A stretch of 7,927 nt of DNA. It comes from Rhizobium sp. LCM 4573 (GTDB lineage Bacteria; Pseudomonadota; Alphaproteobacteria; Rhizobiales; Rhizobiaceae). Where the stretch lies: contig NZ_MDDW01000026.1 in assembly GCF_001854865.1 (NCBI RefSeq), positions 192,127-200,053 of the forward strand. The letters run 5' to 3'. The translations under genes were made by a program, and so were the position numbers. The notes beneath the pieces were generated by a model. The model was not told the origin of the DNA and did no database searches. It saw only the letters and a program-made list of their open reading frames with translations. Positions 1 through 6,250 of this stretch are shown piece after piece (within the stretch, counting starts at the first letter, position 1; the number at the start of each line of letters is the position of its first letter).

Positions 1-821
1 CCGGCAGGCGCAAAGATGGCGTTCCATGACGTGACGTCGAAACCGTTCACGCCCTGCTCCTGTGCCGTCGCGACATCGGGCAGCAGGATCGATCGGGTCG
101 GACCGGAGGAGGCGACGGCCACCGCCTGCCCCTGCGTCAGCGCTGCCTTCAGCGCCGTCTGGCTATCGATGATGACGTCGAGTTCGTCGCCGAGCAGAGC
201 GACGAGAAGGTCCGGGGTAGCCTTATAGGGAACAATGGTGAAATCGATGCCTGATGTCGACTTGAAGAGTTCGGCGGCCAGATTCTGACTGCTGCCGACA
301 TTGATGGTGCCGACGTTCAGCGCACCGGGCTCGGCCTTTGCAGCCTCAAGAACGTCCGCCAGCGTCTTGAATTTGCCGCCCGCCTTGGTGACGAAGACGA
401 AATCGAAATAGGCAAGGCTTGAAACCGGCACGAAATCCTTGACCGGATCGAACTGGAGGTTTTCGAACAGCGGCACGCTGATCGCCGTGCCGTTCGAAAG
501 GAGCGCCAGGGTATATCCGTCGGCGGGGGCGTTGAGCGCCGCGCGCGCGGCAACCGCGCCGGCCGCCCCCGGCTGGTTCATGATGACGATCTGCCGGCCG
601 AGCTTCTTGCCGAGTGCGTCGGCAACGACGCGCGAGGTGATATCGGCGATCCCGCCCGGCCCGAAGGGCAGGACGAGAGTGATGTCCCGCTCCGGATAAC
701 CCTCGGCTAACGCAAGGGTCGGCACGGTCAATGCCAGAACGGACGCTGCAACCAATGACGCCCCCAGTTTCGAAGCACGCCTGAACAGTGTCGCCGGTTT
801 TTGTGTCATGCTATTGAACAT
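1..821 (-). CDS. TTT-family (TctC/Bug) periplasmic solute-binding protein, 3' end cut by window edge
   Basis: Extracytoplasmic solute receptor of a tripartite tricarboxylate transporter, expected to bind a carboxylated substrate in the periplasm and pass it to TctA/TctB membrane partners, which are not in view. 273 residues are visible and the family is usually about 320, so some 45-50 C-terminal residues lie left of the window. Residues 1-39 form a signal peptide: twin Arg and Lys, a hydrophobic run, then an ALA|E cleavage site near 39/40. The mature part opens with the Bug hallmark YPERDITLVLPFGPGG, and continues with NQPGAAG (about residues 73-79) and GYTLALLSNGT, typical of the family. 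The start at 821 is chosen because GGAGGAGGTGA lies just upstream; the in-frame ATG at 809 is less well placed. It lies 30 nt behind the PDC hydrolase as the last visible gene of the catabolic operon, so the ligand is probably the aromatic acid or PDC (inference). The family call is secure; the ligand is not. Confidence 0.9.
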   Translation of the reverse strand, partial: MFNSMTQKPATLFRRASKLGASLVAASVLALTVPTLALAEGYPERDITLVLPFGPGGIADITSRVVADALGKKLGRQIVIMNQPGAAGAVAARAALNAPADGYTLALLSNGTAISVPLFENLQFDPVKDFVPVSSLAYFDFVFVTKAGGKFKTLADVLEAAKAEPGALNVGTINVGSSQNLAAELFKSTSGIDFTIVPYKATPDLLVALLGDELDVIIDSQTALKAALTQGQAVAVASSGPTRSILLPDVATAQEQGVNGFDVTSWNAIFAPA

Positions 822-851
822 CGTCACCTCCTCCATTTGTGGGGCCGCCGC

Positions 852-1712
852 TCAGGCGGCAAAACCGTAAAGCCGCGCGGGGTTGTCGACGAGCAGCTGC
901 CGCCGCTCGCCCTCCCCGTCCGTAAAGCGCAGCACGAGATCAACGAGATCGGCCTCCTCCACCGACTCCTTGAGATTGGGATGTGGGAAATCCGTTCCCC
1001 AGAGCGTGCGGTCCGGGCTTGCCTCGACGAGCGCGCGGGCGAACGGCACTGCCGCATCGAAAGGAAAGCGGGAAATCCGTTCCGACCCGCAGACTTTGAC
1101 CCAGCAGTTCTCCCGCCTGACAAGCTCCAAAAGTGCCTGGAAGGCCGGCTGCTCGGTCCCGAGACCGGTGTCGACCCGTCCCATGTGGTCGATCACGAAG
1201 GGAACCGGCAGGCTGCGGATCATCTCCGATAAGGGCACGATATCGGCGGCGTCGAGATGCAGCACGACATGCCAGCCACGTCCCTTGATCCGGTCGATGA
1301 CCCGATTGAAGACATTCATATCCGGGGCGCCGCCGAGGTGACGGACGAAGTTGAACCGGACGCCGCGCACGCCGCCGTCGTCAAGCCGCTGAAACGCCTG
1401 GTCGTCGAAACTGTCGTCGACGATTGCCACCCCGCGATAGCGATCGGGCCGCCATGCGATCGCGTTGAGCATGGCGCGATTGTCGGTGCCATGGCAGCTT
1501 GCCTGGACGATCACCGCCCGCCCGACACCCAGCCGATCGTGGAGCGCGGAAAGGGCCTCCTTCGGTGCGTCCCCGGGCGTGTAGCTGCGTCCCGGCGCAT
1601 AGGGAAAGACCGCACCTGGACCAAACACATGGCAATGGGCATCGCAGGCGCCGGCAGGCAGGATGAAATCAGGTTTGCGCCGGATCCCGTCAACTGTAAT
1701 GGCCGAACTCAT
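852..1712 (-). CDS. ligI: 2-pyrone-4,6-dicarboxylate hydrolase (amidohydrolase family 2, LigI type)
   Basis: Probable cytoplasmic lactonase opening 2-pyrone-4,6-dicarboxylate (PDC) to 4-oxalomesaconate in the protocatechuate 4,5-cleavage / gallate pathways. 286 residues, close to characterised LigI. Visible amidohydrolase features: DAHCHVFGP with His26 and His28 at the end of the first barrel strand, VVLHLDA (His152), VIDHMGR (His176) and LWGTDFPHPN (Asp241). LigI of Sphingobium SYK-6 uses equivalent His/Asp residues (His31, His33, His180 and Asp248 as I recall) without a bound metal. Arginines at 119, 124, 212 and 215 are candidates for clamping the two carboxylates. The start at 1712 has GGGAGGTAA upstream. 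It follows the tautomerase by 37 nt, and the tautomerase acts on its product, which supports the substrate call. Related COG3618 amidohydrolases hydrolyse other lactones, so without the neighbours the assignment would be less firm. Confidence 0.87.
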   Translation of the reverse strand: MSSAITVDGIRRKPDFILPAGACDAHCHVFGPGAVFPYAPGRSYTPGDAPKEALSALHDRLGVGRAVIVQASCHGTDNRAMLNAIAWRPDRYRGVAIVDDSFDDQAFQRLDDGGVRGVRFNFVRHLGGAPDMNVFNRVIDRIKGRGWHVVLHLDAADIVPLSEMIRSLPVPFVIDHMGRVDTGLGTEQPAFQALLELVRRENCWVKVCGSERISRFPFDAAVPFARALVEASPDRTLWGTDFPHPNLKESVEEADLVDLVLRFTDGEGERRQLLVDNPARLYGFAA

Positions 1713-1749
1713 TATGATTACCTCCCGACATATCGATTAGGCCCGGCTC

Positions 1750-2805
1750 TCACCGGGGAAAAACCTTTCCTTCGAACAGCTTGCGCGCCGTCCTTACCGT
1801 ACCGGCGCCCTGGATCGAACCGTCTTCGGCCAAATCCAGGAAGACCTCCATCGTGCCTGTCGGATGCTCCACCAGATAGCGGCCGTCCGCGGGGCTCACC
1901 GCGAGTTCGGCGGCCGGACTCATCTCGAGACGTGTGGCGGTCGCGACCGTCACCGCGGCCAGCACGCCGATCGAAGCGTGGACACGATGCGGTATCCACG
2001 ACCGGGCTGTGATCGCTCCGCCATTTTCCGGCGCGGAAACGAGTGTCATCTTCGGAACGGATGCCTTGGTCACGTCGCCGAGCCGCATCATCGGCCCAGC
2101 CTTCAGGCGGATCGCCTCTATCTTCGCCTTCAAATCGGCATTGGCTTCCAATTCCTCGCGGCTCTCCTTGCCAGAAATCGCGAAGTCCGAAGCTCGCATG
2201 ACGACGCAGGGCATGCCGTTATCGATCAGGGTAGCCTCAATGCCGTCGATGACGTCGACCGCATTACCGGTCGGCAGCAGCGCGCCGCACATCGAACCTG
2301 CAATGTTCATGAACAGGAGCGGCACCGCCGCATGGCTTCCCGGAACGCCGGCGATCTCGGTGCTGCCCTTGTAGTTGACGCGGCCGCCCGGCGTTTGGAT
2401 CCGTGCAAGTGCAACCTCGCCGGTGTTCAGCATATGGATGCGCACTTCGGTCTCGTTGCCGGTCACGGCGACAAGTCCGCGCTCAATCGCCGCCGGGCCG
2501 ACGCCGGCCAGAATATTGCCGCAGCCCTGCGCGTCGCTGACCACCGCCTGGTCCACGAAGACCTGGAGGAAGAGATAATCGACATCGGCATCCTCGCGGC
2601 TGGACGCAGAAAGGACCGCTACCTTGGAGGTGAGCGGGTCGGCGCCGCCGATCCCGTCGATCTGGCGCGGATCGGGCGAACCCATGATCCGCAGCAGGAG
2701 GTCGTCGCGCTCCCCTGTATCGGCCGGCAGGTCGCTTGCCAGGAAGTATGCTCCCTTGGACGAGCCACCACGCATCCAGAGGCAGGGAATGCCGTCCTCA
2801 GACAT
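1750..2805 (-). CDS. galD: 4-oxalomesaconate tautomerase/isomerase (PrpF family, GalD/LigU type)
   Basis: Cofactor-free isomerase of the PrpF / diaminopimelate-epimerase-like fold, 351 residues, full length for the family. It should shift the double bond of 4-oxalomesaconate to give the form that the hydratase accepts (1,3-allylic isomerisation as described for LigU; called a tautomerase for GalD). The N-terminal [11 protein letters not shown] (about 11-21) is the PrpF signature. Lys61 in DPLTSKVAV and Cys95 in [11 protein letters not shown] sit 34 residues apart, matching the Lys66/Cys100 pair reported for LigU (numbers recalled from the literature). PrpF itself isomerises aconitate in the methylcitrate cycle, but no methylcitrate genes are present, while galB-, galC- and ligI-like genes flank this one. 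The start codon overlaps the end of the upstream aldolase gene by 8 nt (ATGTCTGA), implying translational coupling; GAAGGGG is the probable ribosome binding site. Confidence 0.88.
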   Translation of the reverse strand: MSEDGIPCLWMRGGSSKGAYFLASDLPADTGERDDLLLRIMGSPDPRQIDGIGGADPLTSKVAVLSASSREDADVDYLFLQVFVDQAVVSDAQGCGNILAGVGPAAIERGLVAVTGNETEVRIHMLNTGEVALARIQTPGGRVNYKGSTEIAGVPGSHAAVPLLFMNIAGSMCGALLPTGNAVDVIDGIEATLIDNGMPCVVMRASDFAISGKESREELEANADLKAKIEAIRLKAGPMMRLGDVTKASVPKMTLVSAPENGGAITARSWIPHRVHASIGVLAAVTVATATRLEMSPAAELAVSPADGRYLVEHPTGTMEVFLDLAEDGSIQGAGTVRTARKLFEGKVFPR

Positions 2806-3469
2806 ATTTCAGCCCCTTCGCCGCCAGCGCCGGGCGCATGTCATAGATATCGAGCCCGAGCTCGCCGGCCGCCAACCGCTTGCGTTTCGCCTCCTCGTTG
2901 GCAAGCCGCTTGTCCGCTGCCGCCAGCACGGCCTCGGCTTCCTCACGCCTGACGACACAGACGCCGTCGTCATTGGCAATGATCACGTCGCCCGCCTCGA
3001 TATAGGCGCCGGCGCAGACGATAGGCACGTTCACCGAACCCAGCGTCTCCTTCACTGTCCCCTGCGCCGAGATCGCCTTCGACCAGACAGGAAAGCCCAT
3101 GGCGGTCAGGTCCCGGACGTCGCGAACGCCGGCATCGATGATGAGACCACGGCAGCCCCGCGCCATGGCCGAGGTCGCCAGAAGATCGCCGAGATAGCCG
3201 TTAACGCAGGGTGAGGTGGGTGCGAGGACGAGGATATCGCCCGGCTTCAACTGCTCGATGGCGACGTGGATCATCCAGTTGTCGCCAGGCGGCGCGGAAA
3301 TTGTGACCGCCGAACCGGCGATCTGCGCGCCGGCATAGATCGGACGCATGTAGCTCGCCAGCATGCCCTTGCGGCTCTGCGCCTCATGAACAGTAGCAAC
3401 GCCCGCCTGCCCCAAGCGATCGATGACGGACTGTTCGGCCCGCGCAACCGTCTGCACCACAACTCCCAT
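2798..3469 (-). CDS. galC: 4-carboxy-4-hydroxy-2-oxoadipate aldolase / oxaloacetate decarboxylase (RraA-like, GalC/LigK type)
   Basis: Class II (metal-dependent) aldolase cleaving 4-carboxy-4-hydroxy-2-oxoadipate to pyruvate and oxaloacetate, the last step of the pathway; characterised members also decarboxylate oxaloacetate. 223 residues, typical length. The RraA-like core shows [15 protein letters not shown] (about 91-105) followed by [11 protein letters not shown] (108-118). Asp95, Arg116 and Asp117 keep the spacing of the metal- and pyruvate-binding Asp102, Arg123 and Asp124 of the Pseudomonas HMG/CHA aldolase (recalled numbering), which separates it from true RraA RNase E inhibitors. The C-terminal stretch (about 175-205) is a charged helix rich in Glu, Lys and Arg, as in CHA aldolases. 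It starts one base after the dioxygenase stop (TGA-t-ATG) with AGAAGGA upstream, and overlaps galD by 8 nt. Context and motifs agree. Confidence 0.9.
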   Translation of the reverse strand: MGVVVQTVARAEQSVIDRLGQAGVATVHEAQSRKGMLASYMRPIYAGAQIAGSAVTISAPPGDNWMIHVAIEQLKPGDILVLAPTSPCVNGYLGDLLATSAMARGCRGLIIDAGVRDVRDLTAMGFPVWSKAISAQGTVKETLGSVNVPIVCAGAYIEAGDVIIANDDGVCVVRREEAEAVLAAADKRLANEEAKRKRLAAGELGLDIYDMRPALAAKGLKYV

Positions 3470-3470
3470 A

Positions 3471-4433
3471 TCAGTGTCCTTCTCTGTTTATCGGCGGAGT
3501 GCCGTGCGTATGGAACGTCTCGATCGTCTTCAGCCCCCAGGCCTGGCCTTTCTTGCGCTCGGCCTCGGTCCAGACGACAGGCTCCCAATCCGGCGCCAGG
3601 ATCAGGCGCGCACCGGAATTGGCGAGCTCCACGCGGTTTCCGGCGGGCTCCCAGACATAGAGGAAAAACGTGCCCTGAATGGCGTGCTTGTGTGGACCCG
3701 TTTCGATATGAACGCCGTTTTCGAGGAAGATGTCGGCGGCACGCAAGATGTCCTCGCGCGTATCGGTGGCAAAGGTCACGTGGTGAAGGCGCCCCTTGCC
3801 GCCGCCATGCTCTTCCGTGCAGGCAAGATCATAGGTCTTGTTGTTGATGGTGAACCAGCAACCGCCGAGACGTCCGTTGTCGAGCCGGATCATCTCGGTT
3901 ACCCGGGAGCCGAGACATGTTTCCATGAAGGCGCGAAACTCCGTGACGTCCTCGGCAAGCAGGTTGAGGTGGTCGAGTCTGCGGGGGTGAGCACCGCGCC
4001 CATGGAACCGCTGCGCAAGGTTCTTCAGCTTCGGCCTTTCTTCCGGCGGAGGTTCGTAGCGCACCGTGTCCCAGTAGATCTCGAAGACATGTCCGAATGG
4101 GTCTTCGAAGCGGAACGCCCTGCCGTGACCGAGATCTCCCTCCACCCAGCCGATGACCTTGTACCTGCTTTCCTCGATCGCCTTCACCCGCCGCATCAAA
4201 GCCTCCTTAGAGGATGCGCGATAGGCGATATGACCAACTCCCGTCGTGTCGTGACGGGTGAGCTTCAGCGTGTGGAATTCGTAATCATCCCAAGCTCGCA
4301 GATAGGCGGAAGTCTGGTCCTGACCGGAAAGCGTCAGCCCATAGATCCGCATGAAGAAGTCGAGGCTTTCCTCGAACCTGTCGGTGTACATCTCCACATG
4401 CGCAAGATGCGCGATGTCGAACGATCGCTCCAT
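3471..4433 (-). CDS. Type I extradiol ring-cleavage dioxygenase (VOC superfamily, catechol 2,3-dioxygenase-like), His-to-Tyr at a catalytic position
   Basis: Fe(II)-dependent dioxygenase expected to cleave a catechol-type ring next to the diol. 320 residues with the two-domain layout of XylE and homoprotocatechuate 2,3-dioxygenase (HPCD): N-terminal module about 6-125, catalytic module about 150-290. Predicted iron ligands are His155 (RLDHLN), His218 (GRLHHVTF) and Glu269 (GNRVEL). The second-sphere residues Asn157, Trp193, His250 and Tyr259 match HPCD Asn157, Trp192, His248 and Tyr257, and the segment 250-269 follows the extradiol signature closely, apart from a His where the first pattern position expects G/N/T/I/V. 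The residue aligned with HPCD His200 / XylE His199, the acid-base and oxygen-binding His, is Tyr201 (NNKTYDLAC). HPCD Arg243, which binds a substrate carboxylate, aligns with Thr245. It follows galB by 21 nt with GGGAGGAGG before the start. In this operon the likely product feeds OMA or PDC, so gallate, a 3-O-methylgallate or a protocatechuate-like acid is plausible; the substrate is not determined. Confidence 0.88.
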   Translation of the reverse strand: MERSFDIAHLAHVEMYTDRFEESLDFFMRIYGLTLSGQDQTSAYLRAWDDYEFHTLKLTRHDTTGVGHIAYRASSKEALMRRVKAIEESRYKVIGWVEGDLGHGRAFRFEDPFGHVFEIYWDTVRYEPPPEERPKLKNLAQRFHGRGAHPRRLDHLNLLAEDVTEFRAFMETCLGSRVTEMIRLDNGRLGGCWFTINNKTYDLACTEEHGGGKGRLHHVTFATDTREDILRAADIFLENGVHIETGPHKHAIQGTFFLYVWEPAGNRVELANSGARLILAPDWEPVVWTEAERKKGQAWGLKTIETFHTHGTPPINREGH

Positions 4434-4454
4434 TTCAGCCTCCTCCCGGCGAGC

Positions 4455-5189
4455 TTAAAGTTCGTCGACGGTCCGCGGGAACACGGACTGGAATCCCTCC
4501 GCATATTTTGCGGCCCGGCCACCTGCCTGACCACCGGAATTGCGCTGGAAATGGTTGGCTCGGTTTAGAGCGACGCGGGTATAGAATTCCCACAGATGCT
4601 CCTGCCCCTCCATGCACTCGATGGCGGCGCGCTTCCTGTCCCAGACCGACGTGATGTCGAGGAAGACATCAGGCTTCCATCCCATCTGCTCGGTCTGGTG
4701 CGGTTCGAACAGGTAAAGCTGCGGCGCACCTAGCACTTTCTGGCCAGGATTATGACCCCAGGCCTGAGCGATCATGCGCGCCTCCAGCGCCACCTGCGTC
4801 GCATACATGTGGTCGGTGTTGTAAGGGTCATAGTGGGAGTGACTGAGCATGAAAGCGGGCTGCACGGCGCGGATCACATCGACCAGACGGTACTTGTCCT
4901 CGTCGCTGAGCCGCAGCGGATAGTCACCGAGATCGAAGGAGACGAGGTCGTGTACGCCGAGCGCCTGCGCCGCCTTTTCGGCCTCCGCCCGGCGCGCCGC
5001 CTTCACCTTTTCGAGCGTCATGCCTGGTTCCTTCCAGAGCTTGGCGGACTCGCCACGTTCGCCGAAGGAAAGGCATATGACGGTCACCTCGTAGCCCTTT
5101 TGCGCGTGCAGGGCGATTGCGCCGCCGCAGCGCCAGACGAAGTCCGCAGCATGCGCGCTGATGACGAGAGCCGTTTTCTTGTCAGCCAT
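4455..5189 (-). CDS. galB: 4-oxalomesaconate hydratase (PIG-L/LmbE fold, GalB type)
   Basis: 244-residue PIG-L-fold protein, probably the Zn-dependent hydratase that adds water to tautomerised 4-oxalomesaconate to give 4-carboxy-4-hydroxy-2-oxoadipate. GalB of Pseudomonas putida KT2440 is the known precedent for a hydratase in this deacetylase-like family. The N-terminal motif is SAHAADFVWRCGG: His13 and Asp16 are placed as zinc ligands, and His127 in YNTDHMY as the third. The residue that is the catalytic Asp in PIG-L deacetylases (the first D of HPDD) is Ala15, arguing against sugar deacetylation. The start at 5189 (MADKKTALV) is preferred because AAGGAGG lies 7 nt upstream; a longer frame beginning at 5264 would run through the promoter region and adds unlikely sequence. 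It is the first gene of the minus-strand operon. No LigJ-type (amidohydrolase) hydratase is seen, consistent with GalB filling that step. Confidence 0.85.
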   Translation of the reverse strand: MADKKTALVISAHAADFVWRCGGAIALHAQKGYEVTVICLSFGERGESAKLWKEPGMTLEKVKAARRAEAEKAAQALGVHDLVSFDLGDYPLRLSDEDKYRLVDVIRAVQPAFMLSHSHYDPYNTDHMYATQVALEARMIAQAWGHNPGQKVLGAPQLYLFEPHQTEQMGWKPDVFLDITSVWDRKRAAIECMEGQEHLWEFYTRVALNRANHFQRNSGGQAGGRAAKYAEGFQSVFPRTVDEL

Positions 5190-5244
5190 GGATATCCTCC
5201 TTGTCGGCTTCCCTTCTCGCTCCGAAAGGGCATCACCGCCAATT

Positions 5245-5258
5245 TGGAGTCGGGTCCA
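5245..5258. repeat. Inverted repeat TGGA-N6-TCCA
   Basis: Perfect 4-bp arms separated by GTCGGG, upstream of the plus-strand -10 box where a -35 element would lie. It could be a regulator half-site or tetramer contact. It has the same 4-6-4 layout as the repeat at 5281-5294, 36 bp away start to start, but a different arm sequence. The short arms make the call tentative. Confidence 0.3.
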
Positions 5259-5262
5259 GGTC

Positions 5263-5277
5263 ATAAGTTTTTGCTAT
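5263..5277. promoter_or_regulatory. Candidate LysR-type operator (ATA-N9-TAT, T-N11-A)
   Basis: ATA at 5263-5265 and TAT at 5275-5277 form a 15-bp dyad with the T-N11-A arrangement (T5264, A5276) typical of LysR-type regulators. It overlaps the plus-strand -10 box and sits about 75 bp before the galB start codon. This is the classical layout for an LTTR that represses its own transcript and activates the divergent operon. The half-sites are only 3 bp, so chance occurrence is quite possible. Confidence 0.35.
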
Positions 5278-5280
5278 AAT
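5275..5280 (+). promoter_or_regulatory. Probable sigma-70 -10 box (TATAAT) for dehydrogenase-lysR unit
   Basis: A perfect TATAAT in the only AT-rich part of the divergent region. No good TTGACA-like -35 lies 16-18 bp upstream (that stretch is GC-rich, around GGGTCC), so the promoter is probably weak or factor-dependent. Transcription would start near 5287, leaving a leader of about 85 nt before the ATG at 5372. Rhizobial sigma factors tolerate divergence from the E. coli consensus, so exact use is uncertain. Confidence 0.5.
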
Positions 5281-5294
5281 GGCTGTCTAAAGCC
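5281..5294. repeat. Inverted repeat GGCT-N6-AGCC
   Basis: Perfect 4-bp arms separated by GTCTAA, immediately downstream of TATAAT and covering the expected transcription start of the plus-strand unit. It could be an operator or the base of a leader hairpin. Short arms in GC-rich DNA, so low confidence. Confidence 0.3.
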
Positions 5295-5371
5295 GGCGGC
5301 CTCTGGCAAGATCAAACTCGCGCGGAGTGCCGGTTTCTTCGCCTTCGCGAATGGTATGGGGAGGAGGAGAA

Positions 5372-6250
5372 ATGGTGCGGATCGCGCTGCTGGGCTTCGG
5401 CGAAGCCGGACAAGCATTCACGGCCGGATGGAAGGAGTTGCCCCAATCGCCGGCAGAAGGCCTCGCCATCTACGATGTCAAGATCGACAATCCATCCGAG
5501 CGTGAAAATCTGCAGCGGGCCTGCGCACGGCTCGAGGTTTTCTGCGCGAGCGATGTCGCGCAGGCCCTCTCGGGAAGAGGCGCGATCTTTAGCCTCGTCA
5601 CCGCCGACCGGGCACTGGAGGCTGCGCAGAATGCAGCATCCGCTATGGAGACAGGCAGCTACTACTTCGACTGCAATTCCTGCGCTCCCTCGACGAAGGC
5701 GCGAGCCGCCGAGGTTCTCTCTGCACGGGGCGCGCGCTATGTCGACGTCGCAGTCATGGCGCCGGTCCATCCCGCCCGCCACCGCACTTTGCTCCTCATC
5801 GCTGGCAGCCATGCGCAAGAGGCGCTGGTACTGCTCACGGAGCTCGGGATGAATGCCCGTATCGCTGGCAGCGAACCCGGCCAGGCATCCACAATCAAGA
5901 TGCTGCGCTCGGTGATGATCAAGGGGTTGGAAGCATTGACTGCGGAATGCGTTCTGGCTGCGCGCCGGGCGGGCGTGGAGGACGCCGTTCTTTCGTCCTT
6001 GCAGGCTTCCGATCCCGGCATCGACTGGATCAAGCGTTCGGCCTACAACCTGGAACGCATGATGGTGCATGGAACCAGGCGCGCGGCCGAGATGCAGGAG
6101 GTTGCAAGGACGCTGCGCGATCTCGGCCTGCCCGACCGGATGACGGCAGCGGCGGCCGATTGGCAGAGACAGATCGCAACACTGTCGCTCAAGGCCGAAG
6201 AAGAGCCGCTTGGCGCCCGCGCGGATCGAATCCTTGGTGAGCTTTCATAA
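5372..6250 (+). CDS. NAD(P)-dependent oxidoreductase, 6-phosphogluconate dehydrogenase-like with DUF1932-type C-terminal domain
   Basis: Cytoplasmic dehydrogenase of the beta-hydroxyacid dehydrogenase superfamily, 292 residues. The N-terminal Rossmann fold has GFGEAG (Gly8, Gly10, Gly13), and an Asp at about 35 (IYDVK) at the end of the second strand, which usually favours NAD over NADP. YYFDCNSCAPST (about 97-108) corresponds to the substrate loop D-x-N-S-x-x-P-x-T of the superfamily, and Lys176 (ASTIKMLRS) is the likely catalytic Lys; Ser180 stands where classic family members have Asn. The all-helical C-terminal part fits DUF1932. The start at 5372 follows GGGGAGGAGGAG; a GTG at 5327 in the same frame has no such site. 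It is divergent from the catabolic operon and joined directly to the lysR gene. One possible role is oxidation of the ring-cleavage semialdehyde (hemiacetal) to PDC, the job of LigC, which belongs to another family; this is inference and the substrate is unknown. Confidence 0.85.
   Translation: MVRIALLGFGEAGQAFTAGWKELPQSPAEGLAIYDVKIDNPSERENLQRACARLEVFCASDVAQALSGRGAIFSLVTADRALEAAQNAASAMETGSYYFDCNSCAPSTKARAAEVLSARGARYVDVAVMAPVHPARHRTLLLIAGSHAQEALVLLTELGMNARIAGSEPGQASTIKMLRSVMIKGLEALTAECVLAARRAGVEDAVLSSLQASDPGIDWIKRSAYNLERMMVHGTRRAAEMQEVARTLRDLGLPDRMTAAAADWQRQIATLSLKAEEEPLGARADRILGELS

Larger units (their letters stand above)
1..5189 (-). other. Catabolic operon: gallate / PDC lower pathway plus ring-cleavage enzyme and transporter
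   Basis: Six co-directional genes with junctions of 21, 1, -8, 37 and 30 nt and no terminator-like hairpin between them, so probably one transcript starting in the region 5190-5371 and continuing past the left edge. The order is hydratase, dioxygenase, aldolase, tautomerase, PDC hydrolase, solute-binding protein. Every step from PDC to pyruvate plus oxaloacetate is encoded. What is missing for a textbook pathway is a LigAB/GalA-type dioxygenase and a LigC-type dehydrogenase; their places may be taken by the type I dioxygenase and by the divergent DUF1932 dehydrogenase (inference). Confidence 0.8.
5190..5371. promoter_or_regulatory. Divergent intergenic control region between galB-like gene and dehydrogenase-lysR unit
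   Basis: The only sizeable non-coding stretch, between two divergent translation starts, each with a strong ribosome binding site. It has a short AT-rich core (5261-5280) in otherwise GC-rich DNA. It contains a perfect TATAAT, a T-N11-A dyad and two short inverted repeats (separate entries), plus an 8-bp palindrome TTCGCGAA at 5344-5351. I could not find a convincing -35/-10 pair for the minus-strand operon; TAGACA (5292-5287 read on the minus strand) with a poor -10, TTATGA, 17 nt on is the best I see. That fits a promoter needing an activator. Confidence 0.75.

Noticed and set aside
1257..2012. 251-codon plus-strand frame opposite the PDC hydrolase and the tautomerase end
   Set aside because: Low-complexity, Pro/Arg-rich translation and no ribosome binding site context; the opposite strand carries the conserved proteins.
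1750..2805. Alternative reading of the PrpF-family protein as methylaconitate isomerase of the methylcitrate cycle
   Set aside because: No prpB, prpC or acnD-like gene is near, while its neighbours encode every other step of the 4-oxalomesaconate pathway.
1864..2952. 362-codon plus-strand frame opposite the tautomerase and the end of the aldolase
   Set aside because: Shadow frame: Arg/His/Ala-rich translation without recognisable domains, opposite two well-supported genes.
2798..3469. Alternative reading of the aldolase as RraA, the RNase E activity regulator
   Set aside because: The longer C-terminal helix, the Asp95/Arg116/Asp117 pattern and the operon position fit the CHA aldolase branch.
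3423..4568. 381-codon open frame on the plus strand opposite the dioxygenase gene, longer than that gene
   Set aside because: It is antisense to a clearly conserved dioxygenase and overlaps two further genes. Long antisense frames are expected in GC-rich DNA, and its translation shows no family motifs.
5190..5264. Upstream ATG start extending the hydratase by 25 residues
   Set aside because: PIG-L proteins place the HxxD motif near the N-terminus; the start at 5189 has AAGGAGG at ideal spacing, and the extension runs into the promoter region.
4752..5279. Plus-strand frame opposite the hydratase gene
   Set aside because: Antisense to a conserved coding region; no motif and no plausible start region.
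5327..5371. Upstream GTG start extending the dehydrogenase by 15 residues
   Set aside because: The extra residues precede a Rossmann motif that normally begins within the first ten residues, and the ATG at 5372 has a much better ribosome binding site.
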